DNA of 64,000 nucleotides from an uncultured Pelagibacteraceae bacterium (GTDB taxonomy: Bacteria > Pseudomonadota > Alphaproteobacteria > Pelagibacterales > Pelagibacteraceae). Positions 26,430 through 35,402 of the stretch are shown here, in pieces; position 1 is the first letter of the stretch; every line of letters begins with the position of its first letter. Under the pieces are notes generated by a model, which did no database searches, was not told where the DNA came from, and was given only the letters and a program-made list of their open reading frames with translations. Position numbers and translations under genes: made by a program. The stretch covers positions 54,691-118,690 of the forward strand of contig CACMOZ010000004.1 of the NCBI GenBank assembly GCA_902615435.1, read 5' to 3'.

Positions 26430-27773
26430 TTAAGACTTTGAGTAGTTAGTAATACCTGTTCTTAATTTTTCTATAATTTCATCGATATGCTTTTTCTCAC
26501 ATATAAATTGAGGGGCTATAATTAATGAGTCTCCAGTATTTTTGAAATTAACACCAGCATCATAGCAATGTTTAAAGGTTTGAAAACCAGCCTTTCCGGG
26601 CTTATCTTTCATTCTCATTTCAATTCCACCCATCATTCCATAACCTCTGATACTTACAATTTCTTTAATATCTTTTAGGGAGTGTAATCCGTCTTGTAAA
26701 TAAGGTGACATTTCTTTTGCTCTATTGAAAATATCTTCTTTGTCAAATATATCTTGAACTGCTAAACCTGCAGCCACAGCTGCCGGAATACCAGAATATG
26801 TATACCCATGAAATAATTCTGGTGTACCTTCTGGGTTTTTAGAAGAGTCTAATACAGCATCATACATTTCTTCTTTAACTGCAACTACTCCCATTGGAAT
26901 AACACCATTTGTTGTAGCTTTAGCCATTGTAATCATATCAGGTGTTACACCAAACTCTTGTGATGCAAATGCAGAACCAGTTCTACCCCAACCAGTAATA
27001 ACTTCGTCAAAAATCAAAAGAATACCGTGCTTGTCACAAATTTCTCTTATTCTTTTTAAGTATCCTTTTGGTGGAACTAAAGTTCCTGTTGATCCTGCAA
27101 TAGGTTCAACTATACAGGCTGCAATATTTTCTCCTCCAAAATTCATAGCTATTCGCTCTAAATCTTCGGCCATTTCAACACCAGTGTTAGGTTGACCTTT
27201 TACAAATTTATGTTCAGGTAAATGAGTATGTCTCATATGTTGAACACCAGGCATTAAAACACTCGCAAAAGTTTTCACATTATTAATCATTCCTCCAACG
27301 GTAGTCGCACCAATATTCATTCCGTGATAACCTCTTTCACGACCAACAAATCTAAATCTTTTTGAGTCACCTTTTGCTCTATGATAAGCGATAGCAATTT
27401 TAATTGCTGTTTCGACTGCAGTAGATCCACAAATTGTATAAAATATTCTATTAATCCCTTCAGGAGTTTTTTTTGCAATTCTTGTTGCAAGTTCAAATGA
27501 TCCTCCGTAACCTTGATTAAATGGTTGACAATAATCTAATTTTTCTAATTGTTTTGAAACAGCTTCAGTAATTTCTTTTCTTCCATGACCAAGCGGATTG
27601 CAAAATAATCCAGAGCTTGCATCTATCATTTTTTTACCTTGATGATTGGTTAAGTAAACTCCCTTTGCGTCAGTAATTAATCTTGGATTTTTTTTAAAAG
27701 TTTTATTGTCTGTAAATGGCATCCAGTGCTCATTTAAAGAATTAGGTATATTAGTTCTATTTGAAGAGCTCAT
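26430..27773 (-). CDS. tpa: class III aminotransferase, probable taurine-pyruvate aminotransferase
   Basis: A 447-residue fold-type I class III (omega) aminotransferase. GSTAVETAIKIAIAYH near residue 117 binds PLP phosphate, LLIFDEVITGWGRTGS near 252 has the PLP Asp, and MITMAKATTNGVIPMG near 283 carries the Schiff-base Lys. Class III enzymes include Tpa, beta-alanine-pyruvate and 4-aminobutyrate transaminases. The neighbours, alanine dehydrogenase 0 bp downstream and TauABC divergent upstream, make taurine-pyruvate aminotransferase (product sulfoacetaldehyde, substrate of Xsc at 51572) the best fit. Confidence 0.82.
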   Translation of the reverse strand: MSSSNRTNIPNSLNEHWMPFTDNKTFKKNPRLITDAKGVYLTNHQGKKMIDASSGLFCNPLGHGRKEITEAVSKQLEKLDYCQPFNQGYGGSFELATRIAKKTPEGINRIFYTICGSTAVETAIKIAIAYHRAKGDSKRFRFVGRERGYHGMNIGATTVGGMINNVKTFASVLMPGVQHMRHTHLPEHKFVKGQPNTGVEMAEDLERIAMNFGGENIAACIVEPIAGSTGTLVPPKGYLKRIREICDKHGILLIFDEVITGWGRTGSAFASQEFGVTPDMITMAKATTNGVIPMGVVAVKEEMYDAVLDSSKNPEGTPELFHGYTYSGIPAAVAAGLAVQDIFDKEDIFNRAKEMSPYLQDGLHSLKDIKEIVSIRGYGMMGGIEMRMKDKPGKAGFQTFKHCYDAGVNFKNTGDSLIIAPQFICEKKHIDEIIEKLRTGITNYSKS

Positions 27774-27929
27774 AAATCATCTTGTAGACTATTGTTATAG
27801 TTTGACAAGAAATATAACATACAATCTTTAGTTGTAAAATCAATATGACCTTACATAACCAATCAACTATTTACTTCTTAATGAATTTAATTTTAAATCT
27901 TAGTATTAAACAAACCATATGGGAGAACT
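27774..27929. promoter_or_regulatory. divergent control region between tpa-ald and tauABC
   Basis: A 156-bp AT-rich spacer that must hold promoters for both sides. A TTGACA hexamer lies at 27802-27807, with a GTTATA...TATAAC inverted pair around it, and a good Shine-Dalgarno (GGGAGAAC) precedes the tauA ATG. I could not fix a -10 at standard spacing. No regulator gene adjoins it. Confidence 0.5.
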
Positions 27930-28868
27930 ATGAAAAAAATAATAAGCACAGTTCTTGGGATTTTATTTGCGTTTACTCTAACTGCTACAGTAGCTAATTC
28001 TGCTGCAAAAGAAGTAAGAGTTGCGTACTTCTTGGAATGGCCATCTCCAAATCTTGAGGACATGAATAAAAAAGCATATTCAAAAGCACTTGGTGTACCG
28101 GTTAAGTGGACAAATTTCACGAACGGTGTAGCAATGACTGATGCTATGTTAGCAGGAGATATCGATATCTCTTACTCACAAGGTTTAATGCCTTACATTA
28201 ATGCTGTTAAGGCAAAAGCACCTATCAGTTTAGTAGACGTTGCAATGGAATACGGAATGGGAGGAACAACATGTGTTACTTCTAACAAGTCTGGTATTAC
28301 AAAAGCAAATGCTTCTGAACTTGAAGGTAAGAAAGTTGCAGTTCCTCTAGGAACTATGGCTGAATACGTTTTCACAGAAAGTATGAAAATAGTTGGTGCT
28401 GATAGAAAAAAAATGGAAATTATTGCAATGGACCCTGAAGAAGGTGCTGCTGCATTAGTAAGTGGTGACGTTGTAATGGCATGTTTATTTGGAGGTAACT
28501 CTATTAAATCTGCTACATCTGTTGGAAAAAGACTTCTAACAGTTGATGAAGCTCGTGCTGGAGGTATCATGGGAATAGATATCGTTTCTGTAACAAATAA
28601 ATTTATGAAAGAAAATCCTGGTATGTTAAAATCTTTTGTAGAATTAACTCATGAAGCTAATGAGAGATACAGAAAAGGTGGAAGTGATATGAAAGCTATG
28701 TCTAAAGAGTCAGAAATGAAAGTTGCTGACATGAAAGACACTTTAAGTGGCTTCAAATTCTTAACGCCAAAAGAAACAAAAAAATCTATGAAGAGTGGAA
28801 ACCTTGCTAAGTTTTTAAAAGGTTTTGACACTCCAAGAGGTACAGTAACTACTAAGTTTTTACCGTAA
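27930..28868 (+). CDS. tauA: taurine ABC transporter, substrate-binding protein
   Basis: A 312-residue periplasmic protein with a signal peptide (cleavage near residue 24, after VANSAA). EVRVAYFLEWPSPNLEDMNK starts the NMT1/SsuA-TauA-like fold; GVPVKWTNFTNGVAMTDAMLAGDIDIS near 52 and LEGKKVAVPLGTMAEY near 130 are the usual ligand-fold blocks. It is co-oriented with the ATPase and permease genes and divergent from tpa, which supports taurine. A strong terminator follows, allowing higher expression of the binding protein than of the membrane parts. Other sulfonates are possible ligands. Confidence 0.85.
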   Translation: MKKIISTVLGILFAFTLTATVANSAAKEVRVAYFLEWPSPNLEDMNKKAYSKALGVPVKWTNFTNGVAMTDAMLAGDIDISYSQGLMPYINAVKAKAPISLVDVAMEYGMGGTTCVTSNKSGITKANASELEGKKVAVPLGTMAEYVFTESMKIVGADRKKMEIIAMDPEEGAAALVSGDVVMACLFGGNSIKSATSVGKRLLTVDEARAGGIMGIDIVSVTNKFMKENPGMLKSFVELTHEANERYRKGGSDMKAMSKESEMKVADMKDTLSGFKFLTPKETKKSMKSGNLAKFLKGFDTPRGTVTTKFLP

Positions 28869-28885
28869 TTCTTGAAAGTAAAATT

Positions 28886-28922
28886 ATAGGCACCAATGAA
28901 GATTATTGGTGCCTATTTTTTT
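28886..28922 (+). terminator. rho-independent terminator or attenuator after tauA
   Basis: A perfect 12-bp stem (ATAGGCACCAAT / ATTGGTGCCTAT) around a 7-nt loop, followed by a run of seven T. It lies in the 80-bp gap between tauA and tauB, so partial read-through would give excess binding protein. Confidence 0.9.
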
Positions 28923-28948
28923 ACCCAAATATCTAATATAGTTCTTTT

Positions 28949-29746
28949 ATGAGCAATCTGATTTCTCAAAATTTAAATATGATATTTAAAACTCCCAAGG
29001 GAGAAACTGTACACGCTCTAAAAAATTTAAATTTTACAATTAAAAAAGGAGAGTTGCTTACTGTGCTTGGACCTTCAGGTTGTGGTAAGACAACTTTATT
29101 AAATATCACAGCAGGATTCATTAGGCCAACTTCAGGAAAAATTACTCTTAATAATAAAGAAATTAATGGACCAGGTGTTGATAGAGGAATGGTTTTTCAA
29201 CAAGGCGCTTTGTTTGAATGGTTAACTGTCGCTGAGAATGTAAATTTTGGTTTGAGAATGAAAGAAGAAGATGCTGCTCAAACTCAAAAAAAAGTTGATG
29301 AATGGTTAGATATAGTTGGATTAAAAGGTTTTGGTAACACTCCCACTTATCAATTGTCAGGAGGAATGCAACAAAGAGTAGCTTTAGCAAGATGTTTAAT
29401 TAATGATCCAGAGTTAATATTAATGGATGAACCTTTAGGAGCTTTAGATGCTTTAACAAGAGAAAAAATGCAATCTTTAGTTCTTAAAATTTGGAAAGAA
29501 ACTGGAAAAACTATTATTCTTATTACACACTCTGTAGAAGAAGCGTTGTTACTTGGTGAAAAAGTTTATGTTATGGCACCGAGACCAGGCAGAATATACA
29601 AAGAATATAATTTACCTTTTGCATCAATGGGTCTTAAAGAAGACTTAAGAGATATTAAAAACAATAAAGAGTTTGTCTCTAAAAGAGAAGAAATTCTCTC
29701 AATGATATGGGACATGGAAGAAGAAATAATGGGAAAAGAAGTTTAA
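28949..29746 (+). CDS. tauB: taurine/sulfonate ABC transporter, ATP-binding protein
   Basis: A 265-residue ABC ATPase of the nitrate/sulfonate/taurine class. Walker A GPSGCGKTTLLN is near residue 42, the Q-loop VFQQGALFEWLTV near 86, signature LSGGMQQRVALAR near 140, Walker B ELILMDEPLGALD near 158 and the switch His in LITHSVEEAL near 194. It powers import through the TauC-like permease encoded immediately downstream (stop and start are contiguous). Confidence 0.92.
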   Translation: MSNLISQNLNMIFKTPKGETVHALKNLNFTIKKGELLTVLGPSGCGKTTLLNITAGFIRPTSGKITLNNKEINGPGVDRGMVFQQGALFEWLTVAENVNFGLRMKEEDAAQTQKKVDEWLDIVGLKGFGNTPTYQLSGGMQQRVALARCLINDPELILMDEPLGALDALTREKMQSLVLKIWKETGKTIILITHSVEEALLLGEKVYVMAPRPGRIYKEYNLPFASMGLKEDLRDIKNNKEFVSKREEILSMIWDMEEEIMGKEV

Positions 29747-31654
29747 ATGATAACAGGTTTTCTAACATTTTTATTTTTTTTTGCCATTGTAGGGTGTGTT
29801 TTATACGGCAGAAAATTAATTAGAACTGAAAAAGTCGATGCTGTTTTTGGAAATCCTGAAAGAGCCAAAGGAGGTATCCATTGGGTAATTGTAGGAAGTA
29901 GTTTTCTTTTATTAGTTTGGCTCTATTATTCATGGGATATAGCTAAATCTTTTTTTCCAAAGTCAGCTAATGAACTTTGCCAAGTTGGAAAAGTAAACGA
30001 GTCTCTTCTCTCACTTAAGTATCTATTTCCAATAGATGAACGTCAGCTTAAGAGTACATCGGTAATAGAAACTGAGTCAGAAAATTTAAACAAAATCACT
30101 ATTGAAATAGAAAAATCAGGTATCAAAAATCAAGATAAAAGTAAGTTAATAAACTTTATTTCTCAAACTAAAAATACAATACCATTGCTTACAAATGAAG
30201 AACTTTTAAGTAATGATACTAGACAGCAAATTCAATTAATTAATGAAAAAATCGTAAATCTAACTGAGAATTTTAAAAGAAGTGATTATCCCAGTGAGAG
30301 TGCTGAACAAGAATTAGAAAGAATTGAAGCTGCTAAGGAAGAAGGTTCTTGGAAAGCATCAAGTACCTCAATTGAAAATACAATCGAAATTCCATTTATT
30401 CCAAAAACAAAGCGAGGTTTAAAATTTCAGACAGCGGCCACAGAATTAAATTTGATAAGTGATGAATTCTTTGAACTTAAAAATCATAATGAACAATATG
30501 CTTCAGCCTTAGAAAAACTAAAAAAAGAAATAAAAGATTATAGAAACAGTTTAAGCGACTCTGAGGAAATTTCCTCTTCGTTAGCGAAAGATATTCTCAA
30601 GATTGCACGTAGAATTGAATACGCAAGTATATTTCCACCTAATACTCTAAATGACATGCAGGCATCAATAATCAATTTTGATAACGCACAAAAAAAAGAA
30701 CAAGGCAGTCTAAGATGGGTAGATCTTCTTTTGTTTCCATCAGGTACGATCATTTCAAGTGGCCCAAGTTGTTCTGAACAAGGCTCAGGCAGATGGCTTC
30801 CAAAACCATCAGATACTCTTAATAAATTTACGTTAATGTTAAACCCAAATGTCGGCTACAAACAAATTCCATTAATTTGGTATGAGATGATGGATGTTAG
30901 TAAGATCATAGGTTTTTTAATTCCTGATTGGTTTGCAGATATTTTACCTGGAGAGTACCCGGTTCATAATGAACAAGGTGAAGTTAAACCAAATTTCAAA
31001 AGTAAAGTTTTAAGTTTTGTTACCGGAGACTTTAACTTTTTCAAAATTCCAATTCCAACTGGTCACATATGGGACTCATTTTTAAGAGTATTTCTTGGAT
31101 TAGTAGCGGGGATAATAGTTGGAGTTCCATTAGGATTATTTATGGGTTTAAATAGATTTGCAAAAGGATTTTTTGATCCTTTAATTGAACTATACAGACC
31201 AGTTCCCCCTTTGGCATGGGCACCATTAGTTATCTCAGTTCTAGGAATAGATAATCTTGGAAAAGTATTTCTATTATTTATGGTGTCGTTATCAATTATG
31301 ATAATTTCTGCTAGAGCTGGTGCATCAGGAACTCAATTATCGAAAATCCACGCAGCACATTCTCTTGGGGCATCTAAATGGCAAATACTACGACATGTTA
31401 TTTTTCCAAATTCCTTACCAGAAATACTGACAGGGATAAGAGTTGCCACAGGAATGTGCTGGGGAACATTAGTGGCTGCAGAATTTTTAGCTGGAACTAC
31501 AGGAGTCGGTTTCGTAGAAAATGTCGCTAAAAAGTATTTCCAATATGAAGTAATATGGATAACTATTTTTATTATGGGAATGTTGGGTTTAATTTTTGAT
31601 ATCACGATTAGAAAGATAATAGACAAAACTATTCCTTGGCGAGGAAAAGGTTAA
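29747..31654 (+). CDS. tauC: sulfonate ABC transporter permease with large N-terminal extracytoplasmic domain
   Basis: A 635-residue permease; a usual TauC/SsuC has about 260-280 residues. The C-terminal 200 residues are the normal binding-protein-dependent permease domain, with RVFLGLVAGIIVGVPLGLFMG near 447 and the EAA-like coupling loop AAHSLGASKWQILRHVIFPNSLPE near 541. The N-terminus has two membrane spans (about 2-20 and 45-64) and then roughly 370 residues that positive-inside logic places in the periplasm; this part is charged and helix-rich (Glu/Lys/Asn). It continues the operon with tauB. The insert may help capture the binding protein; its role is unknown. Confidence 0.82.
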   Translation: MITGFLTFLFFFAIVGCVLYGRKLIRTEKVDAVFGNPERAKGGIHWVIVGSSFLLLVWLYYSWDIAKSFFPKSANELCQVGKVNESLLSLKYLFPIDERQLKSTSVIETESENLNKITIEIEKSGIKNQDKSKLINFISQTKNTIPLLTNEELLSNDTRQQIQLINEKIVNLTENFKRSDYPSESAEQELERIEAAKEEGSWKASSTSIENTIEIPFIPKTKRGLKFQTAATELNLISDEFFELKNHNEQYASALEKLKKEIKDYRNSLSDSEEISSSLAKDILKIARRIEYASIFPPNTLNDMQASIINFDNAQKKEQGSLRWVDLLLFPSGTIISSGPSCSEQGSGRWLPKPSDTLNKFTLMLNPNVGYKQIPLIWYEMMDVSKIIGFLIPDWFADILPGEYPVHNEQGEVKPNFKSKVLSFVTGDFNFFKIPIPTGHIWDSFLRVFLGLVAGIIVGVPLGLFMGLNRFAKGFFDPLIELYRPVPPLAWAPLVISVLGIDNLGKVFLLFMVSLSIMIISARAGASGTQLSKIHAAHSLGASKWQILRHVIFPNSLPEILTGIRVATGMCWGTLVAAEFLAGTTGVGFVENVAKKYFQYEVIWITIFIMGMLGLIFDITIRKIIDKTIPWRGKG

Positions 31655-31669
31655 TCAATATAATAATTT

Positions 31670-32362
31670 ATGATTGGAATTCTTGGTGGCATGGGCACAC
31701 AAGCAGGCTTAGATTTTTGTTCAAAGCTTGCAAAATTAAATAGAGGAAAAGCAGATCAAAAGTACCCTTTGTTTATTTTATATAATAAAGCTAACATTCC
31801 TGATCGAAAACAAAATCTAAAAAGATACAACAAGGTTTTAAAAAGCCTTATTCATGGATGTAAGTTTTTGCAAAAAAATAAATGTAAGTTTATATCAATC
31901 CCATGTAACACTGCACATTACTGGTACAAAGATCTTAAAAAAAAAATAAAGATTCCAATTTTAAATATGCCAGAGATTGTATATTTGAATGCGAAAAAAA
32001 ATTGTAAAAAAAATTCTAAAATTGGCCTTTTAGCAACAGACGCTACAATTAAAACAGGGATTTACAGTTATTACTTCAACAAAAACTATAAATTAGTATC
32101 GCCTAACAGAAAGCTTCAAATAAAAAGTGTAAATAAATCTATAAAGCTGGTTAAAATGGGTAAAACTAAAGAAGCTGAGAGAGCTATTAAACCTGCTGTA
32201 AATTATTTGATAAAAATGAACTGTAAAAAAATCATTTTGGGCTGTACTGAGTTGCCAATAGCAATTTTTGCCTATAAATCTTTTAAAAAAGCAAAGCTAT
32301 CGAAAACATTTATGGATCCAAATTTAATTTTAGCCGAAGCTTCTATGAGAAAATATAGATGA
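31670..32362 (+). CDS. aspartate/glutamate racemase family protein
   Basis: A 230-residue Asp/Glu racemase-superfamily enzyme of the RacX/YgeA type. The start IGILGGMGTQAGLDF is diagnostic, the two catalytic cysteines lie in SIPCNTAHYW near residue 82 and ILGCTELPIA near 188. Members interconvert D- and L-aspartate or related amino acids without cofactor. It follows tauC by 15 bp and is overlapped by the next gene, so it may be co-transcribed with the transporter, but a link to taurine is not obvious. Confidence 0.82.
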   Translation: MIGILGGMGTQAGLDFCSKLAKLNRGKADQKYPLFILYNKANIPDRKQNLKRYNKVLKSLIHGCKFLQKNKCKFISIPCNTAHYWYKDLKKKIKIPILNMPEIVYLNAKKNCKKNSKIGLLATDATIKTGIYSYYFNKNYKLVSPNRKLQIKSVNKSIKLVKMGKTKEAERAIKPAVNYLIKMNCKKIILGCTELPIAIFAYKSFKKAKLSKTFMDPNLILAEASMRKYR

Positions 32363-32793
32363 GAAAAATAATACTTTTAATTTTAATTATTGCTCCTTTT
32401 TCTTTAAATGCAAATGAAAATGCTAAAGAAAAAAAGGTAGCTAAATATGTTATGGAAAATATTCAAAAAGATTATGTAAATTGTTATAGTTTCTATAAAG
32501 TTGCCGCACAAAGTTTTATAGATGCTGGAAAAGATAAAGATATAATTGATAGTCTGGAAAATAGTGCAGATGTATCTTTAAAGTATAATTATGATTTAGG
32601 AGAAATTATGGGATTAAATCCTGAGGTAATGTCTCAAATGACTAAAGATAATGTAGAAAAATTTGTTAAACTAGCTAAAAAAGATTTCTCTTTACTAGCT
32701 AAAAATTATGGCATGATGTGCAAAAATTTAGTTGAGAACCCGGAGCAAAGAACCAATTTTTGGGAAGAAAAAGGTAAAAAAAAATTTAAGTGA
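32359..32793 (+). CDS. exported protein of unknown function
   Basis: A 144-residue protein with a signal peptide (MRKIILLILIIAPFSLNA, cleavage near residue 18) and a mature, all-helical-looking charged domain. Two Cys residues (in VNCYSFYK near 38 and GMMCKNL near 122) could form a disulfide in the periplasm. It overlaps both neighbours by 4 bp. No family recognised. Confidence 0.65.
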   Translation: MRKIILLILIIAPFSLNANENAKEKKVAKYVMENIQKDYVNCYSFYKVAAQSFIDAGKDKDIIDSLENSADVSLKYNYDLGEIMGLNPEVMSQMTKDNVEKFVKLAKKDFSLLAKNYGMMCKNLVENPEQRTNFWEEKGKKKFK

Positions 32794-33794
32794 AAAAAAA
32801 TCTTCTTAAATCAAAACTTAAACACATTTTTCTTAAACATAAACTTTCAAACAAACATGCTGAACTTTGTTCTAACTATTTAATTAAAGCTGAAATTCTG
32901 GGAGCAAAAGGTCATGGATTAGCAAGGCTTAAAATGTACTGTGATAGAATTAAAGCAAAAGTAATAAATCCTAAACCCAAAATTAAAATAAAAAAAATAA
33001 GCTCTTCAATTTCTTATATAAATGCGGATAACAGTATTGGTTTTGTGGGTGCTGATTTAGGTATTAATCAAGCAATTAAAAATGCAAAAAAAACTGGAAT
33101 AGGTTTAGTGGCTATAAAAAAAAGCGGACATTACGGACTTTCAAGTTTTTATGCAGAACAAGCGGTAAATAGTAATTTAATGGTTTTTTGTTTTACTAAT
33201 GCGCCTGCCGCATTGGCTCCGCACGGTGCAAAGAAATCTTTATTTGGAACAAACCCTATTTGTTTTGGTGTTCCTACGGGAAAAGTTCCTTTTATTTATG
33301 ATGCCTCAACATCAATGATTAATAGAGGTGGTATAAGAAGAGCCGATAAGTTAGGTTTAAAAATTCCTTATGGTGTTGCTCTTAACAAAAAAGGTAAAAT
33401 TACTACAAACGCTAAAGAGGCTCTTCAGGGTACTCAGTTACCCATTGCAGGTTTTAAAGGTTCTGGTTTAGCTTGGATGGTTGATATTCTAAGTGGTGTT
33501 TTCACAGGTAGTAGCCATGGAGGAAAAACAAGAGATCCTTTTGATGATTTTTCAGGACCCCAAAATATGGGCCATTTATTTATTACCATTAATCCAAAAA
33601 TTTTTATCGGAAATAAGTTCGTTAAAGAAATGCAGAAAAATATAAAGCTTGTAAAAAAACTTCCTAAAGCAAAAGGATTTTCAAATATTTTATATCCAGG
33701 TGAAAGAAAAAATAAGAAGTATAAAAAGAATTTAAATAAAGATATATCTATTCCACCAAAAATTTTAAAAGAAATGGAAAAATTAAATGCTTAG
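32790..33794 (+). CDS. malate/L-lactate/sulfolactate dehydrogenase family (LDH2) protein
   Basis: A 334-residue NAD(P)-dependent dehydrogenase of the LDH2/MDH2 family (not the Rossmann type). GHGLARLKMYCDRI near residue 38, KKSGHYGLSSFYAEQA near 110 with the catalytic His, and LAPHGAKKSLFGTNPICFGVP near 143 are the family blocks. Family members act on malate, lactate, ureidoglycolate and (R)-sulfolactate (ComC). Because SuyAB and HpsN-like genes occur in the same window, ComC-type sulfolactate/sulfopyruvate interconversion is an attractive guess. The start is GTG, overlapping the upstream TGA. Confidence 0.8.
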   Translation: MKKNLLKSKLKHIFLKHKLSNKHAELCSNYLIKAEILGAKGHGLARLKMYCDRIKAKVINPKPKIKIKKISSSISYINADNSIGFVGADLGINQAIKNAKKTGIGLVAIKKSGHYGLSSFYAEQAVNSNLMVFCFTNAPAALAPHGAKKSLFGTNPICFGVPTGKVPFIYDASTSMINRGGIRRADKLGLKIPYGVALNKKGKITTNAKEALQGTQLPIAGFKGSGLAWMVDILSGVFTGSSHGGKTRDPFDDFSGPQNMGHLFITINPKIFIGNKFVKEMQKNIKLVKKLPKAKGFSNILYPGERKNKKYKKNLNKDISIPPKILKEMEKLNA

Positions 33795-34695
33795 CAAAAA
33801 AGAAATTATTTGCCCTGAAAGTTTGCTTAAAATAGCTAAAACAAAAGGACCAGCTAAAGCCGTAATAGTTAACGCTGTAAAGCCAGTTTCAATTGAGTCA
33901 GCAAAACAAGCTGTAGATGCAAATTTAATACTACCAGTTTTTATAGGAGACAAATCAATTATTGAGAAGAATGCTAAGCAATTAAACTGGGATATTTCTA
34001 AATATGAAATTATTAATGAACCAGATGAAAATAGTACTGCACCAATTGCAGCAAGACTGGCAAGTGAAGATAAAGTTAAAATAATTGTTAAAGGTCATAT
34101 TCATACAGACGTACTTATGAAAGCTGTTTTAAAAAGAGATTTGAATTTAATAGGAAAAAAAAGACTTAGTCATATTTGGCATATGACTTTAGAAAAAAAT
34201 GATAAACCATTTATCATTACTGATGGGGCATTAAATGTATTGCCAAAATTAGAAACTAAAATGCATATATTGAAAAATTCAATAGATTTTGCGAATAGGA
34301 TAGGAATTGGTAAACCTAAAGTATCAGTGCTATCAGCTACTGAGGAAGTTTTAGATAGTGTACCAAGCTCTCAAGAGGCAAGTGAGCTTACCAAAAGAGC
34401 AAAAGAAGAAGGTTTGAATGCAGAAGTATTTGGGCCAATGGCATTCGATAATTCAGTTTCTGAAAAAGCTGCTCAAATTAAAGGGATCAAAAATGCGGTT
34501 GCTGGTAAAACTGATATTCTGTTAGTTCCAAACGTAGAAACTGGAAATGCCTTAGTAAAAATGATGATTTTTTTTATGGGTGCTTGTGCAGCTGGCGTAG
34601 TAGTTGGTGGAAAAGTACCTGTTGTAATTACAAGTAGAGCTGATGATACTCAAGCAAGACTTGCCTCTATGGCTGCTGCTGTTGTTGCGCTTTAA
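33787..34695 (+). CDS. pta: phosphate acetyl/butyryltransferase
   Basis: A 302-residue PTA/PTB-family enzyme: LPVFIGDKSIIEK near residue 49, IIVKGHIHTDVLMKAVL near 98, DGALNVLPKLETK near 147 and the C-terminal VVGGKVPVVITSRADDTQARLAS motif. It converts acetyl phosphate to acetyl-CoA. This is the step needed after Xsc, which releases acetyl phosphate from sulfoacetaldehyde; no acetate kinase is seen here. Phosphotransbutyrylase activity cannot be excluded from sequence. It overlaps its neighbours by 8 and 1 bp. Confidence 0.85.
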   Translation: MLSKKEIICPESLLKIAKTKGPAKAVIVNAVKPVSIESAKQAVDANLILPVFIGDKSIIEKNAKQLNWDISKYEIINEPDENSTAPIAARLASEDKVKIIVKGHIHTDVLMKAVLKRDLNLIGKKRLSHIWHMTLEKNDKPFIITDGALNVLPKLETKMHILKNSIDFANRIGIGKPKVSVLSATEEVLDSVPSSQEASELTKRAKEEGLNAEVFGPMAFDNSVSEKAAQIKGIKNAVAGKTDILLVPNVETGNALVKMMIFFMGACAAGVVVGGKVPVVITSRADDTQARLASMAAAVVAL

Positions 34696-35402
34696 TGAAA
34701 AAACTTAAAAACTGGGATAATAAAACCTGGTTATCGTCAAAATCGTATATCTCTCAATTTAATAAATTTCTTAAAAGAAAAAGTAATTTAAATAAAAATA
34801 CAAAAATATTGGACATTGGATGTGGAAGAGCAAATATTATTAGCGCACTTCAACAGAAATATAAATTTAGAAATAAACCCATTGGAATTGATATTGTTGG
34901 TAATAAGGGTGTTAAAAAGAATATTATATTTAAGAGAGTAGAAGCTTTAAAATATTTAAATAAACATGATAAATATGATTTAATCTTAATTAAACAAACT
35001 ATTCATTTTTTTTCAAAAACAAATTTAAATCGTCTTCTAAATCTTGCTAAAAAAAGATTAAACACCAAAGGTAAAATATTAATTTTTTCTCTAAAAACAA
35101 AAAATAATAAGATACCTTGTTTTAAAAAAATGAGAAAAAATTTAGAAAAAAGTTTAAAAAGAGACGAAGTTTTATTTCAGATTATCAAAAAAAACTTAAA
35201 AAAAATAAGCTATACAGACTTTAATTTTAAAGTAATCATCTCTAAAGAAAAATACGTACGAATGATCAAAGAGAGATACATTTCATGCTTATTAAATATG
35301 AGTTATAAAGAAATAAAATTTGGTATCAGTGAAATAAATTCTGAATATAAAAATCAAATAAAATTCACTGATACCTTAAAATGTATTAGCTACAGAAAAT
35401 AA
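34695..35402 (+). CDS. class I SAM-dependent methyltransferase
   Basis: A 235-residue Rossmann-fold methyltransferase with motif I ILDIGCGRANIISAL near residue 39 and LILIKQTIHFFSKTNLNRLL near 95 as motif IV/post-IV. The C-terminal half is Lys-rich and not family-specific. It starts on the last base of the pta stop (TAATG) and ends one base before the convergent GYD gene. The acceptor is unknown. Confidence 0.7.
   Translation: MKKLKNWDNKTWLSSKSYISQFNKFLKRKSNLNKNTKILDIGCGRANIISALQQKYKFRNKPIGIDIVGNKGVKKNIIFKRVEALKYLNKHDKYDLILIKQTIHFFSKTNLNRLLNLAKKRLNTKGKILIFSLKTKNNKIPCFKKMRKNLEKSLKRDEVLFQIIKKNLKKISYTDFNFKVIISKEKYVRMIKERYISCLLNMSYKEIKFGISEINSEYKNQIKFTDTLKCISYRK

Noticed and set aside
27893..28120. 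Antisense reading frame overlapping the tauA start
   Set aside because: Shadow of the tauA coding frame; no ribosome site and no family.
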